Shown: in pieces, positions 8,505 through 16,703 of the stretch
Layout of the letters: every line of letters begins with the position of its first letter
Numbering within the stretch: position 1 is the first letter of the stretch
Position numbers and translations under genes: made by a program
Notes under the pieces: generated by a model
Databases searched by the model: none
What the model was told of the DNA's origin: nothing
Seen by the model: the letters and a program-made list of their open reading frames with translations, nothing else
Source: Paenibacillus_F chitinolyticus_A
Lineage (GTDB): Bacteria > Bacillota > Bacilli > Paenibacillales > NBRC-103111
Length of the DNA stretch: 64,000 bases
Reading direction: 5' to 3'
Assembly: GCF_045038035.1 (NCBI RefSeq)
Contig: NZ_CP173427.1
Span: 2,790,001 to 2,854,000 of the forward strand

Positions 8505-8519
8505 AAGGAAGGAGGAGGG
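8505..8519 (+). promoter_or_regulatory. STAB-SD-like purine tract in the operon leader
   Basis: AAGGAAGGAGGAGGG lies at or just after the predicted transcription start, more than 70 nt before the first start codon, and no usable start codon follows at normal spacing. Such untranslated Shine-Dalgarno tracts are known in Bacillus (cry3A leader) as 5' mRNA stabilisers that bind 30S subunits. The role here is inference. Confidence 0.4.
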
Positions 8520-8591
8520 ATAAAGAATCAGGCATCCGTGGGACTGAATAAAAGTCAAGGATTTCATTTATTGCTGCGATAGGAGATGAAA

Positions 8592-10058
8592 ATGACATAT
8601 AAGGTTTCATTTATAATTCCGACGTACAACTCGGGGAGCTTTATGGCTGAGGGGTTGCGATATCTGGCGGCCCAGCGTAATGAGAGCCGGAAAGAGTTCG
8701 AAGTCATCGTCGTAGACGACGGATCTACGGACGATACAGCGGAGTTAGTTGAAGCGGCGCGGGAAAGTCTGGATCGTCTGACTTATCTGTATATCCCCCG
8801 CGATGAAAATTCAAGCCGCTCCCGTACCCGTAATCGAGGAATTTGTGCGGCGACCGGGGATCTCTTATGTTTTCTGGATGCCGGAATAATAGTGCCGCCT
8901 GACTACCTGGACACGGTTATCGCCCGGTTTCGGGAGCGGCCGGATCTCGTGCTTTTGCACATGGTACTTGGGCTTAATGCGGACCCTGAGCGTGACGATA
9001 CAACCGTTGTCCATAAGCTGTCACCGCTCAATCTGCGGGAGGAAGCTTCGAAACTGTCCGTGTCACCGGTATGGCAGGACAGCCGGTATCAGGCTCTCAG
9101 GATGCTCCGGGACAATCTGGATCTGCTTGCTGCACCTTGGGAGATGGGTCTGGGAGGCGCCATGAGCGTGTCTGCTTCGCGTGTTCGCGAGGTGGGAGGC
9201 TATGACGAGAACTTCAGAGGCTGGGGCTCGGAGGATATTGATTTCGCTTACCGGCTCTACAGAACGGGATGTTCTTTCCGTTCGGAGAGGCATGCCTTTG
9301 TCCTGCATCTGCCGCATCCCATCGTCCGATCCGAAGACAGAATGGAGAACGATTTTCGCAACAAACGCTGTATTCACCGCAAACTGTGGCAGCTGGAAAC
9401 GGAAGCTTATCCCCACCATCAAGGGATGTATTACTCCGCTTTTCTGGAGAAGCTGCTGTACATCGACTTATCCCTGTTAATGAAAAAATTTACGGCCCCC
9501 TTTATTCAACACCTGTATAACGAGCACATTCGAGGCGCGTCCGCTTCCTTATTGCTTGGACTAAGCGAACAGAACATGGCCAGGCAGTTGAATCCCACTC
9601 ATATCTACCTTTGGAACCGTCGATTGGAAGAGTTATTCCAATCTTCTCTCTCACAAGAAATCCACTGCCGGCTCGGCTGTGATACCCCTTATGAAGACAG
9701 TTTTTTCGACGTGGCGCTTATAACCGATTTTATTCTCTTGTTTCCGTCTTATATGATGGAACAAATTATAACGGAGCTTTTAAGAACCGCCCGTAAAATC
9801 GTATATGTGTATGACCCTGATTTCGAGAACGAATATCCCGTCCAACCGGGCGGCCCTATGTCGATAAGCATGCCAGTCGTTTCACCGCATCTTACCCCGC
9901 GCTTCCGAACGGAGCTTGCATTGAGCCCAAGTAAGTTAATGATGGAGCGCATCCAGGTGAGTGCCAGGAGTGAGCTGATCACGCTGCTGAACAGAGGCGA
10001 GAGGAAGATTGTTCTGGAGCCTCTGTGTGCATTCGGTCAACCGGTTACAACCAATTAA
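8592..10058 (+). CDS. GT2 glycosyltransferase with degenerate methyltransferase-like C-terminal domain
   Basis: The N-terminal 280 residues are a GT-A family 2 glycosyltransferase: SFIIPTYNSG, the nucleotide-binding VIVVDDGSTDDT, a variant DxD region CFLDAGI, and the galactosyltransferase-type segment GGYDENFRGWGSEDIDFAYR with the catalytic ED. The remaining 190 residues look like a Rossmann-type methyltransferase (SLLLGLSEQ, then EDSFFDVALITDFILLFPS) but without the glycine-rich SAM loop, so it is probably non-catalytic. AGGAG at 8581-8585 abuts ATG 8586 but is 6 nt from ATG 8592, which is preferred. It opens the operon and is paralogous to the last gene (18460-19920). Confidence 0.85.
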   Translation: MTYKVSFIIPTYNSGSFMAEGLRYLAAQRNESRKEFEVIVVDDGSTDDTAELVEAARESLDRLTYLYIPRDENSSRSRTRNRGICAATGDLLCFLDAGIIVPPDYLDTVIARFRERPDLVLLHMVLGLNADPERDDTTVVHKLSPLNLREEASKLSVSPVWQDSRYQALRMLRDNLDLLAAPWEMGLGGAMSVSASRVREVGGYDENFRGWGSEDIDFAYRLYRTGCSFRSERHAFVLHLPHPIVRSEDRMENDFRNKRCIHRKLWQLETEAYPHHQGMYYSAFLEKLLYIDLSLLMKKFTAPFIQHLYNEHIRGASASLLLGLSEQNMARQLNPTHIYLWNRRLEELFQSSLSQEIHCRLGCDTPYEDSFFDVALITDFILLFPSYMMEQIITELLRTARKIVYVYDPDFENEYPVQPGGPMSISMPVVSPHLTPRFRTELALSPSKLMMERIQVSARSELITLLNRGERKIVLEPLCAFGQPVTTN

Positions 10059-10070
10059 GGAGGAAAACAT

Positions 10071-10334
10071 ATGGAAGCGATTACCGAAATGAAAGCTCTC
10101 ATTACCCGTATTTGCGAGGAGAAAATGAACATGGAGGTCAAGCCGGATGTAAATCCGAAGGAGCCGATTGCCCAGGAATTCACCCTGGACTCCATCTCTT
10201 TATTCGAACTGATCGTAAACCTGGAAGAAGAATTCCAGTTCAAAGTGGCCGATGACGATATCGACAAAGTCGGGAAGATGAACATCGAGGAACTTCATGA
10301 ATTTATCCAAAAGCAGCAGCCGATTCATGGATAA
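10071..10334 (+). CDS. Acyl carrier protein 1
   Basis: This is an 87-aa acyl carrier protein of four-helix type. The phosphopantetheine attachment Ser is in TLDSISLFELIVNLEEEF, followed by an acidic helix II. It would carry the growing acyl or aryl-primed chain for the adjacent ketosynthase. AAGGAGG precedes ATG 10071. Its last codons overlap the ketosynthase start by 8 nt, implying coupled translation and close stoichiometry. It is more divergent than a housekeeping AcpP, as expected for a secondary-metabolism carrier. Confidence 0.9.
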   Translation: MEAITEMKALITRICEEKMNMEVKPDVNPKEPIAQEFTLDSISLFELIVNLEEEFQFKVADDDIDKVGKMNIEELHEFIQKQQPIHG

Positions 10335-11559
10335 ACGAGTCGTTATAACCGGATATGGGGTTGTGACCCCTTTCGGGTTAGGGGAGGTTCCCATTCTCGA
10401 TAAAGTATTTGAGGGTAAGCATTGTTTCCGGCCTTTGCAGAGTATCGATACTTCCAGAAGCTATACGAAAGTAGGCGGAGAGGCGCCCGTCGAAGAACGT
10501 TCCTACAAGTTTTTTACAGAGTACTGCACAGAGCAGGCTTTAGCGATGGCCGGGCTCGACCCAGAGAATCACCGGAGCAGCCTGGAGAAAGCCGCAGTAG
10601 CTGTCGGAAATCTGGGAGACGGCACTCATCTTCTGAACTATTACGAGCAGTTCTCGCCTGATTGGGAGGCAGAGGAATTCGCAAGCAGAAAATCCGAATT
10701 TACGCGATCGGAGGGAGATCGGCCGGTATCCATTCATGATTCCAATCCATACGAGCAGGCGGCGGCGGTTGCCGGCATAATCGGTTCCACCGGCGAACGC
10801 CTTGCGTTTACGAATGCTTGTGTGGCCTCAGCCAATGCGATCGGATACGGCTTCGATCAGGTTCGCAAAGGGAGAACTCCGGTCGCAGTGGCAGGCGGAA
10901 TCAATGTTCTCTACCCGATCGTTTTTTATAATTTCGATTCGAGCCGGGCTATGGCGGAAGAAGTCGTACGTCCATTCAGCAAGCATCGCAGCGGTCTTCT
11001 CATCGGCGACGGAGCGGCTATCCTCGTTTTGGAGGAACTTGAGCATGCCCTTTCAAGAGGAGCCGAGCCCTTGGCAGAAATTATCGGCTGGGGCCTAAGC
11101 TCCGACGGTTTTCATATCACGCAGCCCGACCCTGAAGGAGACGGACTGGCGAGATCGATGAAGACTGCCCTGCGACAAGCGAACTGCAGTCCGGAAGAAG
11201 TGGACTATATCAATGCGCACGGAACCGGGACACCGCTGAATGACAGCAGCGAAACGAATGCGCTCAAACAAGTTTTCGGAGAGTACGCCCCCAATATTCC
11301 CGTTAGTTCCACGAAATCGACAACGGGTCATATGCTGGAAGCTACCGGTGCCGTCGAAGCGATTATCTCTGTTCTTGCCTTGACTCATGGGAAAATTCCT
11401 CCAACCGCGAATTTTGTTGAAACCGATGAAGGGCTGGATTTGGACTATGTGACGGAGGGCTCCCGGCGGAAGAGTCTAAACGTGGTGATGTCCAACTCAA
11501 GAGCATTCGGCGGGAATAACTGCACACTTCTTTTCCGCAGATGGAATGGAGGGGAATAA
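10327..11559 (+). CDS. Beta-ketoacyl-ACP synthase (type II ketosynthase)
   Basis: This is a FabF-like elongating ketosynthase of 410 aa with a complete active site: Cys165 in TNACVAS, His298 in NAHGTGTPLND, Lys330 in STKSTTGH and His335. It begins VVITGYGVVTPFG, typical of the family. It should condense malonyl-ACP with the aryl or acyl chain. The start ATG 10327 lies inside the end of the ACP gene; the next gene begins 1 nt after its stop and encodes the probable partner subunit. The lack of a ketoreductase in the operon means reduction would need a housekeeping FabG or an enzyme encoded elsewhere. Confidence 0.92.
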   Translation: MDKRVVITGYGVVTPFGLGEVPILDKVFEGKHCFRPLQSIDTSRSYTKVGGEAPVEERSYKFFTEYCTEQALAMAGLDPENHRSSLEKAAVAVGNLGDGTHLLNYYEQFSPDWEAEEFASRKSEFTRSEGDRPVSIHDSNPYEQAAAVAGIIGSTGERLAFTNACVASANAIGYGFDQVRKGRTPVAVAGGINVLYPIVFYNFDSSRAMAEEVVRPFSKHRSGLLIGDGAAILVLEELEHALSRGAEPLAEIIGWGLSSDGFHITQPDPEGDGLARSMKTALRQANCSPEEVDYINAHGTGTPLNDSSETNALKQVFGEYAPNIPVSSTKSTTGHMLEATGAVEAIISVLALTHGKIPPTANFVETDEGLDLDYVTEGSRRKSLNVVMSNSRAFGGNNCTLLFRRWNGGE

Positions 11560-11560
11560 G

Positions 11561-12259
11561 ATGAAGGAAATCTCAGAGCAGTCTCACAGACTGGATACAC
11601 GGAAGATGCAGGTTGTGGTCACCGGTTTCCACGAACAGAGCGAAAACGATCCCATTCCGTCTCTACGGGGATTTGTCCGCTCCTCGTATAATCCGCTGAT
11701 TTACCATGCGGCAATGAAAGCGGCGGAACAGGCGGGATCCGGGGATATCCAGCCGGCACGCAAGGCGATTCTGCTCGGAAGCTTGTTCACCGACATGATG
11801 ACGCTCCAGGAGACGAGCAAGGATTTGCTGCAGGGCAGGAAAGTCAGCCCGATCATGTTCCCTCCCTCTGTGCCGAGTTCTGTCATGGGATACATCGCCA
11901 AAGAACTCGCTGTGCACGGCCCGCTAAGCTGTATCAGCGTTACGGCTGCAGGTGTGCGTGCGCTGATCCGGCAGGCGGAGGACTATATCGAGGATGGCGC
12001 AGCGGATCTTGTGCTGCTTATCCTGTGCGATACCCGGTCCATCCGGTCGTCACACTGGATTTCGGATCACGGGGAAGAGGGAGGAGACCCCTTCGCATCG
12101 GGGGGCGTCATTTCGCTTGCCGTCGAATCGGCGGAACAGGCAAAGAACCGGGGCTTGAAGCCCGTCATCGCTCTGGAGCCGTGGCTCGAAAAGTATGAGC
12201 GGAATGCAGTCCGGGGTTACGGTCTTTATGTGCCTTCCGAAGGGGTGGAGCGATTATGA
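11561..12259 (+). CDS. Ketosynthase-like chain-length-factor protein
   Basis: This 232-aa protein corresponds to the N-terminal half of a thiolase-fold ketosynthase (PF13723-like). The region around PLSCISVTAAGVRALIRQAED aligns with the nucleophile elbow, but the nucleophile position is not a Cys in the usual TAC context, and the C-terminal His motifs are missing because the protein is short. Aryl-polyene clusters carry similar short KS-like subunits, thought to act as chain-length factors or partners. GGAGGGG lies before ATG 11561; the stop overlaps the next start (ATGA). Its condensing activity is unlikely. Confidence 0.7.
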   Translation: MKEISEQSHRLDTRKMQVVVTGFHEQSENDPIPSLRGFVRSSYNPLIYHAAMKAAEQAGSGDIQPARKAILLGSLFTDMMTLQETSKDLLQGRKVSPIMFPPSVPSSVMGYIAKELAVHGPLSCISVTAAGVRALIRQAEDYIEDGAADLVLLILCDTRSIRSSHWISDHGEEGGDPFASGGVISLAVESAEQAKNRGLKPVIALEPWLEKYERNAVRGYGLYVPSEGVERL

Positions 12260-13728
12260 TCTCTTTCAAGCCTCTTCCTAAAACAGCCCTCCTATCGTCT
12301 GAGCTAAGCTTGTCCTACGCCGAGCTAAACGGCAGAATCGGGGACAAAAAGAAATGGCTGGACGACCGGGGCTGGAAGAACTGCCGGGTTGCCATTGACC
12401 TGCCGGATTCGTACACGCTGCTCGAATGGACTGTGGCGAACTGGCAGCAGCGCAACCACGTTCTACTGCTCGATCAGCGGATGAAAGACGACGAAAAGCA
12501 GGCTCGTCTTCGTCTGTTTTCACCGGATCTGACCATAAGTGCCGAGTCCCGGAATCCCAAGCCGGTCGTTTCGTTCTTTCAAGCGGAAGCTCCCTTCTTC
12601 CTGTCTGCGGGAGACGGGGAAGACGTTGATCGCATCGCAAACGACAGCAAAAATACGGGCGAGGAGGAGCAACCTTCGAGCCGTTGGGAAGCGCTTACTT
12701 TGTTCAGTTCAGGTTCGACGGGAGCACCGAAGTCAATTACGCGCACCTATCAGTCGTTACTGGATGAATGGTCCGGCTATGCCCGCGAAGAGGGAAGCCC
12801 CGGTGAAAACAGCCTGGTGTTGTGTCTGGTTCCGTTAAGTCACGCGCTGGGTCTGATGTCGGCTGCCATGCATACGCTGCTGCAGGGAGGAACCGTCGCA
12901 TTCCCCGATTTTATAAACGGAGAGGAAATCGTTTCGTCCATCGAACGCTACGAAGCATCGCACGTATACGGTGTCGCTTTCCATTACAAGCTGATGGAAG
13001 CCCGTATGGAGGAGTTTGTCTCTAAACAGGGTCACGTCCGAAGCGGTAAGCCCCTGTATCTGATCTCTTCCGGAGGGCCGCTCCCGGCGGATTTGGCCGG
13101 CAGATATCGTGAACGTATCGGGCTGCCGATCGGACAGCAGTACGGAATGAGCGAAGTCGGCTATATCTCGGTTGATTTTACGGACAGCCATTCGCCTTCA
13201 CTCGGTAAAATCTCGCAGCATATCCGCTACGAATGGAGCGAGGAGCAGCCTCAATTGGCGATCCGTCTGGATAACAGCCCTTATACGGGCAAGCAGGACA
13301 ATTGGATACCCGATCCCGACGGAGACGGGACCGGCGGAATTTTATATACCCAGGATCTTGTTTACCTCGATGAGCACGGCTTTCTTACGGTGACCGGACG
13401 CAGCAACGATCAGATCAGTATCGGAGGCCTCAAAGTGACGCTTCAAGAAATCGAAGCGTCTCTGAGAGAACATCCGTTGATCAGAGAGGCCGCAGCCGTG
13501 CACTACGAGCATCCGGTTCTCGAACGCGTCATCGAAGCCTTCATCGTATGGGAGGAGCCAACCGCGACCGAACCGCTTGACGACGTCTTGTATTGGCTTC
13601 GGAACGTTCTTTCGGATTATAAAATTCCCGAAAGGCTGCATGTAATCGAACAGCTTCCCTTATCGGCTGCCGGCAAATTGCTGAGGGGAGAATTGTTAAA
13701 GGAGCTTTCTCATGGTACACATCGCTGA
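12256..13728 (+). CDS. AMP-dependent acyl/aryl ligase (ANL superfamily)
   Basis: This is an adenylating enzyme of 490 aa with the P-loop-like SSGSTGAPK, the A5 motif QQYGMSEVG, the hinge region GRSNDQISIGGLKV and the A10 Lys in LSAAGKLLRGEL. It should activate a carboxylic acid as an adenylate and load it on CoA or an ACP. In the context of a chorismate-lyase-like gene and two ACPs, 4-hydroxybenzoate is the likely substrate, as in aryl-polyene and xanthomonadin-type pathways (inference). Its ATG overlaps the previous stop by 4 nt, and its 3' end overlaps the second ACP by 17 nt. Confidence 0.87.
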   Translation: MISFKPLPKTALLSSELSLSYAELNGRIGDKKKWLDDRGWKNCRVAIDLPDSYTLLEWTVANWQQRNHVLLLDQRMKDDEKQARLRLFSPDLTISAESRNPKPVVSFFQAEAPFFLSAGDGEDVDRIANDSKNTGEEEQPSSRWEALTLFSSGSTGAPKSITRTYQSLLDEWSGYAREEGSPGENSLVLCLVPLSHALGLMSAAMHTLLQGGTVAFPDFINGEEIVSSIERYEASHVYGVAFHYKLMEARMEEFVSKQGHVRSGKPLYLISSGGPLPADLAGRYRERIGLPIGQQYGMSEVGYISVDFTDSHSPSLGKISQHIRYEWSEEQPQLAIRLDNSPYTGKQDNWIPDPDGDGTGGILYTQDLVYLDEHGFLTVTGRSNDQISIGGLKVTLQEIEASLREHPLIREAAAVHYEHPVLERVIEAFIVWEEPTATEPLDDVLYWLRNVLSDYKIPERLHVIEQLPLSAAGKLLRGELLKELSHGTHR

Positions 13729-13957
13729 CATCAAGTCAATTGTCATTGAATCGGGGCTTTTTCAGACCCTGGACGAACAAGTGGAATCGGATATGCCCTT
13801 GCAGCTTGATTCCTTCTCGCTGATCTGGCTCATCGAACAGTTGGAACGCCGATACCGGATCAGCATCGATTACCGGACACTCGATTTGGAGCACTTCAGT
13901 ACGATCCATAGGATTCATCAGCTTGTCCTGGATAAACTGGGGGCCGGACAGCCATGA
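13712..13957 (+). CDS. Acyl carrier protein 2
   Basis: This is an 81-aa carrier protein with the attachment Ser in QLDSFSLIWLIEQLERRY. It differs clearly from the first ACP. Two ACPs are usual in aryl-polyene operons, where one may take the aryl starter and the other the extending chain. AAAGGAG is 8 nt before ATG 13712. It lies directly behind the AMP-ligase, which hints that it is the ligase's acceptor. The stop overlaps the start of a tiny downstream ORF. Confidence 0.85.
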   Translation: MVHIADIKSIVIESGLFQTLDEQVESDMPLQLDSFSLIWLIEQLERRYRISIDYRTLDLEHFSTIHRIHQLVLDKLGAGQP

Positions 13958-14094
13958 AACCGGTGAAAATCTCCAGCTTTCTTCCTTATTTTATGTCGCA
14001 GCAGCTATTTACCCAACCGCCAGCCAGGAGGTCGTCCGATGGAAATTCCGGTTACATCCGTACTGCCGCATCGTTATCCGTTTCTGCTGATTGA
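13954..14094 (+). CDS. Possible 46-aa translationally coupled peptide
   Basis: ATG 13954 overlaps the ACP2 stop as ATGA and reads MKPVKISSFLPYF..., running in another frame into the dehydratase gene and ending at 14094. There is no known family. It may only carry ribosomes across the 80-nt gap to the next ribosome-binding site (AGGAGG just before 14039), or be the scar of a lost gene. Confidence 0.25.
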   Translation: MKPVKISSFLPYFMSQQLFTQPPARRSSDGNSGYIRTAASLSVSAD

Positions 14095-14470
14095 CAGAGT
14101 AACGGAAGCGGAGCCCGGAGTATGGGCGAGGGGGTACAAAAATGTGTCGATCAACGAATGGTTTTTCCAGGGTCATTTCCCGGATGAACCGATCATGCCC
14201 GGCGTCTTGATTGCGGAAGCGATGGGGCAGCTTGGCGCATTCGCCATTCACAAGCCCGGCCAAGCGCCTTGTGTCGGAATGATCGCCTCCATGAAAGATA
14301 TCAAATTCAATAAGCCTGTACTGCCCGGCGACAGACTCGATCTTTTCTATGAAGTCATGAGTCATAAAGGTCCGTTTGTAAAAGGAAACGCTCGGGCTTC
14401 CGTCAATGGGGAAACGGTTGCGAAAGTAGCCGAAATGATCGTTTTCTTGAAGGGGGCCGGGGGAAAATGA
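14039..14470 (+). CDS. FabZ-like 3-hydroxyacyl-ACP dehydratase
   Basis: This is a 143-aa hot-dog-fold dehydratase. LPHRYPFLLIDRV is the FabZ opening, the catalytic His lies in FFQGHFPDEPIMPG and the catalytic Glu in AEAMGQ. It dehydrates 3-hydroxyacyl-ACP to a trans-2-enoyl product. With no enoyl reductase in the operon, repeated rounds would leave a conjugated polyene. AGGAGG sits before ATG 14039, and its stop overlaps the next start (ATGA). This is probably a cluster-dedicated copy rather than the housekeeping fabZ, since it is embedded in the operon. Confidence 0.92.
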   Translation: MEIPVTSVLPHRYPFLLIDRVTEAEPGVWARGYKNVSINEWFFQGHFPDEPIMPGVLIAEAMGQLGAFAIHKPGQAPCVGMIASMKDIKFNKPVLPGDRLDLFYEVMSHKGPFVKGNARASVNGETVAKVAEMIVFLKGAGGK

Positions 14471-15693
14471 AGGTGCTGCTGGTAACAAGCAACTGGGCGG
14501 AAACTTACGGACACGCCGTGAGAAGCATGGCGGCGGCCGAGCAGTTAATGGCGGCGGGACACGAGGTTGCTGTGCTGGCTCCGGCATCCTTTCGTCAGTT
14601 GTTTCCGAGCGGGGTCCGCTTCTACGAGTCAGTGCCCAAGCCCGCATACATTGAGAACAAGCTCCCGTTCTTCGGTTATCACACCTATGAAGATTTAATT
14701 TTTGTCTCCGGTCATGCGGATGACTTTCATCTGATCGACACGATTGAGCGGGAACGGGCAACGATCCGGGATTTTCAGGCGGATCTGGTTTTTGCCGATA
14801 TGCAGTTCACGATCGCCATCTCGGCCTGTACCGAAGGCGTCCGGCTCGCTTCAATCGCCAATTGGCCCCTTCATCCGGCCCATAACATTGAACTGGAAGA
14901 TCTTCATCCCGGGCGCAAGCTTATTCTCAGAAGAGTCCGCAATATCTGGAACCGCGTGCTCCATAAATACGGCATGCCGCCCGTCGATCATGTCTGCCGC
15001 ACGTTATTCGACCACTGTCAGCTGCTGCTTGTGCCCAGCTGCAAAGAACTGGAGCCCGAGCTGCTCCGGTATGAGCCGGAAGCCGAATTTGTCGGACAGC
15101 TGGTTCCGGGCGCATTCAAAGAGGAGCCGGGCTGGTTTAAACAATGGGAGCAAACCTGCAAGGAGCCGCTCGTATTTGTTTACCTTTCGTCGCTCCCGTT
15201 CGGTATTAATTCGCGCAGCACGTTCGAAATGATGTACGACGTGTTTGAGAACAATCCGGTACGCGCCGTATTCGCCATCGGCAAATACAATTCGGCTTTC
15301 CTGGATCATCCTCTGAAATCTCGACAGGAGCGGATTCGCTTCGAGCCTTTCGTACCGTCCGAAACCGTCATGGCGCATTCGAGCCTCTGCATTACGCCCG
15401 GTTCCAATTCCATGATGGTATCGGCGATGAGGCATCATGTTCCGGGGCTGCTTTTTCCCGATACTTATGAACGCAATTTCAACGCCTTCTGTATGGAGCG
15501 AGCCGGTCTAGGAATCATATGCGGAGAGGATGATCTCTCGCGCGAACGCTTCGAATCCCTGCTGCATGAAGGGTTGGCGGGGATGCGTACGGAAATTTCC
15601 TTGCGGATTCAGAATCAATTGACCGCTCTGGAGAAGACGCCGAGGCTTGTCAGGCTGCTCGAATCAGCCAGCAGAGGCGGTGTGACGTCTTGA
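14467..15693 (+). CDS. GT1-type (MGT-like) glycosyltransferase
   Basis: This is a 408-aa GT-B fold enzyme. The N-terminal Rossmann domain starts KVLLVTSNWAETYGHAVRS, and the C-terminal nucleotide-sugar-binding region reads ITPGSNSMMVSAMRHHVPGL followed by FPDTYERNFNAF, a variant of the usual HGG...P...DQ..NA motif of natural-product UDP-glycosyltransferases. It likely glycosylates the polyketide product, for example a phenolic hydroxyl or an ester (inference). It overlaps both neighbours by 4 nt (ATGA at the start, TTGA at the end), so it is translated together with them. Confidence 0.82.
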   Translation: MKVLLVTSNWAETYGHAVRSMAAAEQLMAAGHEVAVLAPASFRQLFPSGVRFYESVPKPAYIENKLPFFGYHTYEDLIFVSGHADDFHLIDTIERERATIRDFQADLVFADMQFTIAISACTEGVRLASIANWPLHPAHNIELEDLHPGRKLILRRVRNIWNRVLHKYGMPPVDHVCRTLFDHCQLLLVPSCKELEPELLRYEPEAEFVGQLVPGAFKEEPGWFKQWEQTCKEPLVFVYLSSLPFGINSRSTFEMMYDVFENNPVRAVFAIGKYNSAFLDHPLKSRQERIRFEPFVPSETVMAHSSLCITPGSNSMMVSAMRHHVPGLLFPDTYERNFNAFCMERAGLGIICGEDDLSRERFESLLHEGLAGMRTEISLRIQNQLTALEKTPRLVRLLESASRGGVTS

Positions 15694-16703
15694 CGCTTCA
15701 ACCCGTCTACAACTGTCTGCTGGGCTGTTTTTACAACGAGCTGACGATCCGGCACAGGCTTCGGTTTCCGCTGGAGAAATGGCTGCTTCGCCGGGACTAT
15801 TTCCAGGTTATTCACTGTGTGGTTCACGGATATTCGAAGCTTTCGGGGCCTCACCCCGGAGACCTGATAGAACAATTTCAGCAAGAATTTCCGGTGATCC
15901 GTACAGTCGTTCCTGAATTTCGGGATGTCAAGCAGGCCGTGAATTATGCCAGGGATTATACAAGGAAGCATGGATTTATTGCGGCCGCACATAACCTGAA
16001 GCACGCTCCTTTCGAGACGACAACCTATGACAGCGATTCCTGGAACTACCTGCTGCTTACGGAATTTACGGAGAAGGACGAATGCCGTGTCTACAGTCCC
16101 TACAATAACGAATATGCAGTGGTTTCGGCGGGACAGCTTGAATTCATGCTGGATACGGCTTTTAATTACCGGCAGGCGGGGAAGTTTACGCCTTATATGT
16201 ACTGGGAATGCGACGATACACAAAGCATCCAGAAAGCCATGGACCGCTTGGACGAATTGGAGCTGTACCGGGCTGCCGTGCAAAATTATCCCTTGGAGTT
16301 TAACTTGCACGAAGGCCGCATTTATACCGAATCCTTAAAAGTGATGCGTGAGCATATTCCTCCGGAGCAAATAAGGATGCAAGTCAACGAAATCCATGCC
16401 TTTCATCGTATTCTTCTCAGAAGCCGTCAGGATCTGTCCGGTTTCCTGATTGGGTTGGGGTTAGAAGCCGGCAGGGATATCGATTACCTCGTACATAAGT
16501 GGACGAGATTTAATCACCTTGTGGCCTTGGCCATTCTCAGAAACAGTGCCGGGGAGTACGAGCGTCTCTATCCTCAGTTTGAAGAGTTGATTCGTGATGA
16601 AGAGCGCTTGCTGAAAAGGCTGCCGGATCGATTTGCAGCTGCATCGCCGCAGAGCAATTTAGGCAAAAGCGGGGGAGATAACGATGTCCATCATAGAAGT
16701 TGA
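15690..16703 (+). CDS. Papain-like (C39/BtrH-like) cysteine protein, possible acyltransferase
   Basis: The 337-aa protein has an early Cys pair in YNCLLGCFYNEL and a later SDSWNYLLLTEF...CRVYSPYNNEY stretch. This arrangement recalls papain-fold C39/BtrH-like proteins that move acyl chains from carrier proteins in butirosin-type pathways. The usual catalytic His before the second strand is not obvious, so activity is uncertain. The C-terminal half is helical. TTG 15690 overlaps the GT1 stop; the 3' end overlaps the ABC gene by 20 nt. It may release the polyene from the ACP onto a sugar or other acceptor (inference). Confidence 0.5.
   Translation: MTLQPVYNCLLGCFYNELTIRHRLRFPLEKWLLRRDYFQVIHCVVHGYSKLSGPHPGDLIEQFQQEFPVIRTVVPEFRDVKQAVNYARDYTRKHGFIAAAHNLKHAPFETTTYDSDSWNYLLLTEFTEKDECRVYSPYNNEYAVVSAGQLEFMLDTAFNYRQAGKFTPYMYWECDDTQSIQKAMDRLDELELYRAAVQNYPLEFNLHEGRIYTESLKVMREHIPPEQIRMQVNEIHAFHRILLRSRQDLSGFLIGLGLEAGRDIDYLVHKWTRFNHLVALAILRNSAGEYERLYPQFEELIRDEERLLKRLPDRFAAASPQSNLGKSGGDNDVHHRS

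Noticed and set aside
14009..14761. 250-aa minus-strand ORF over the dehydratase and GT1 genes
   Set aside because: The plus-strand frames have full FabZ and GT1 motifs and overlapping operon starts; the opposite frame is Arg/Pro-rich noise.
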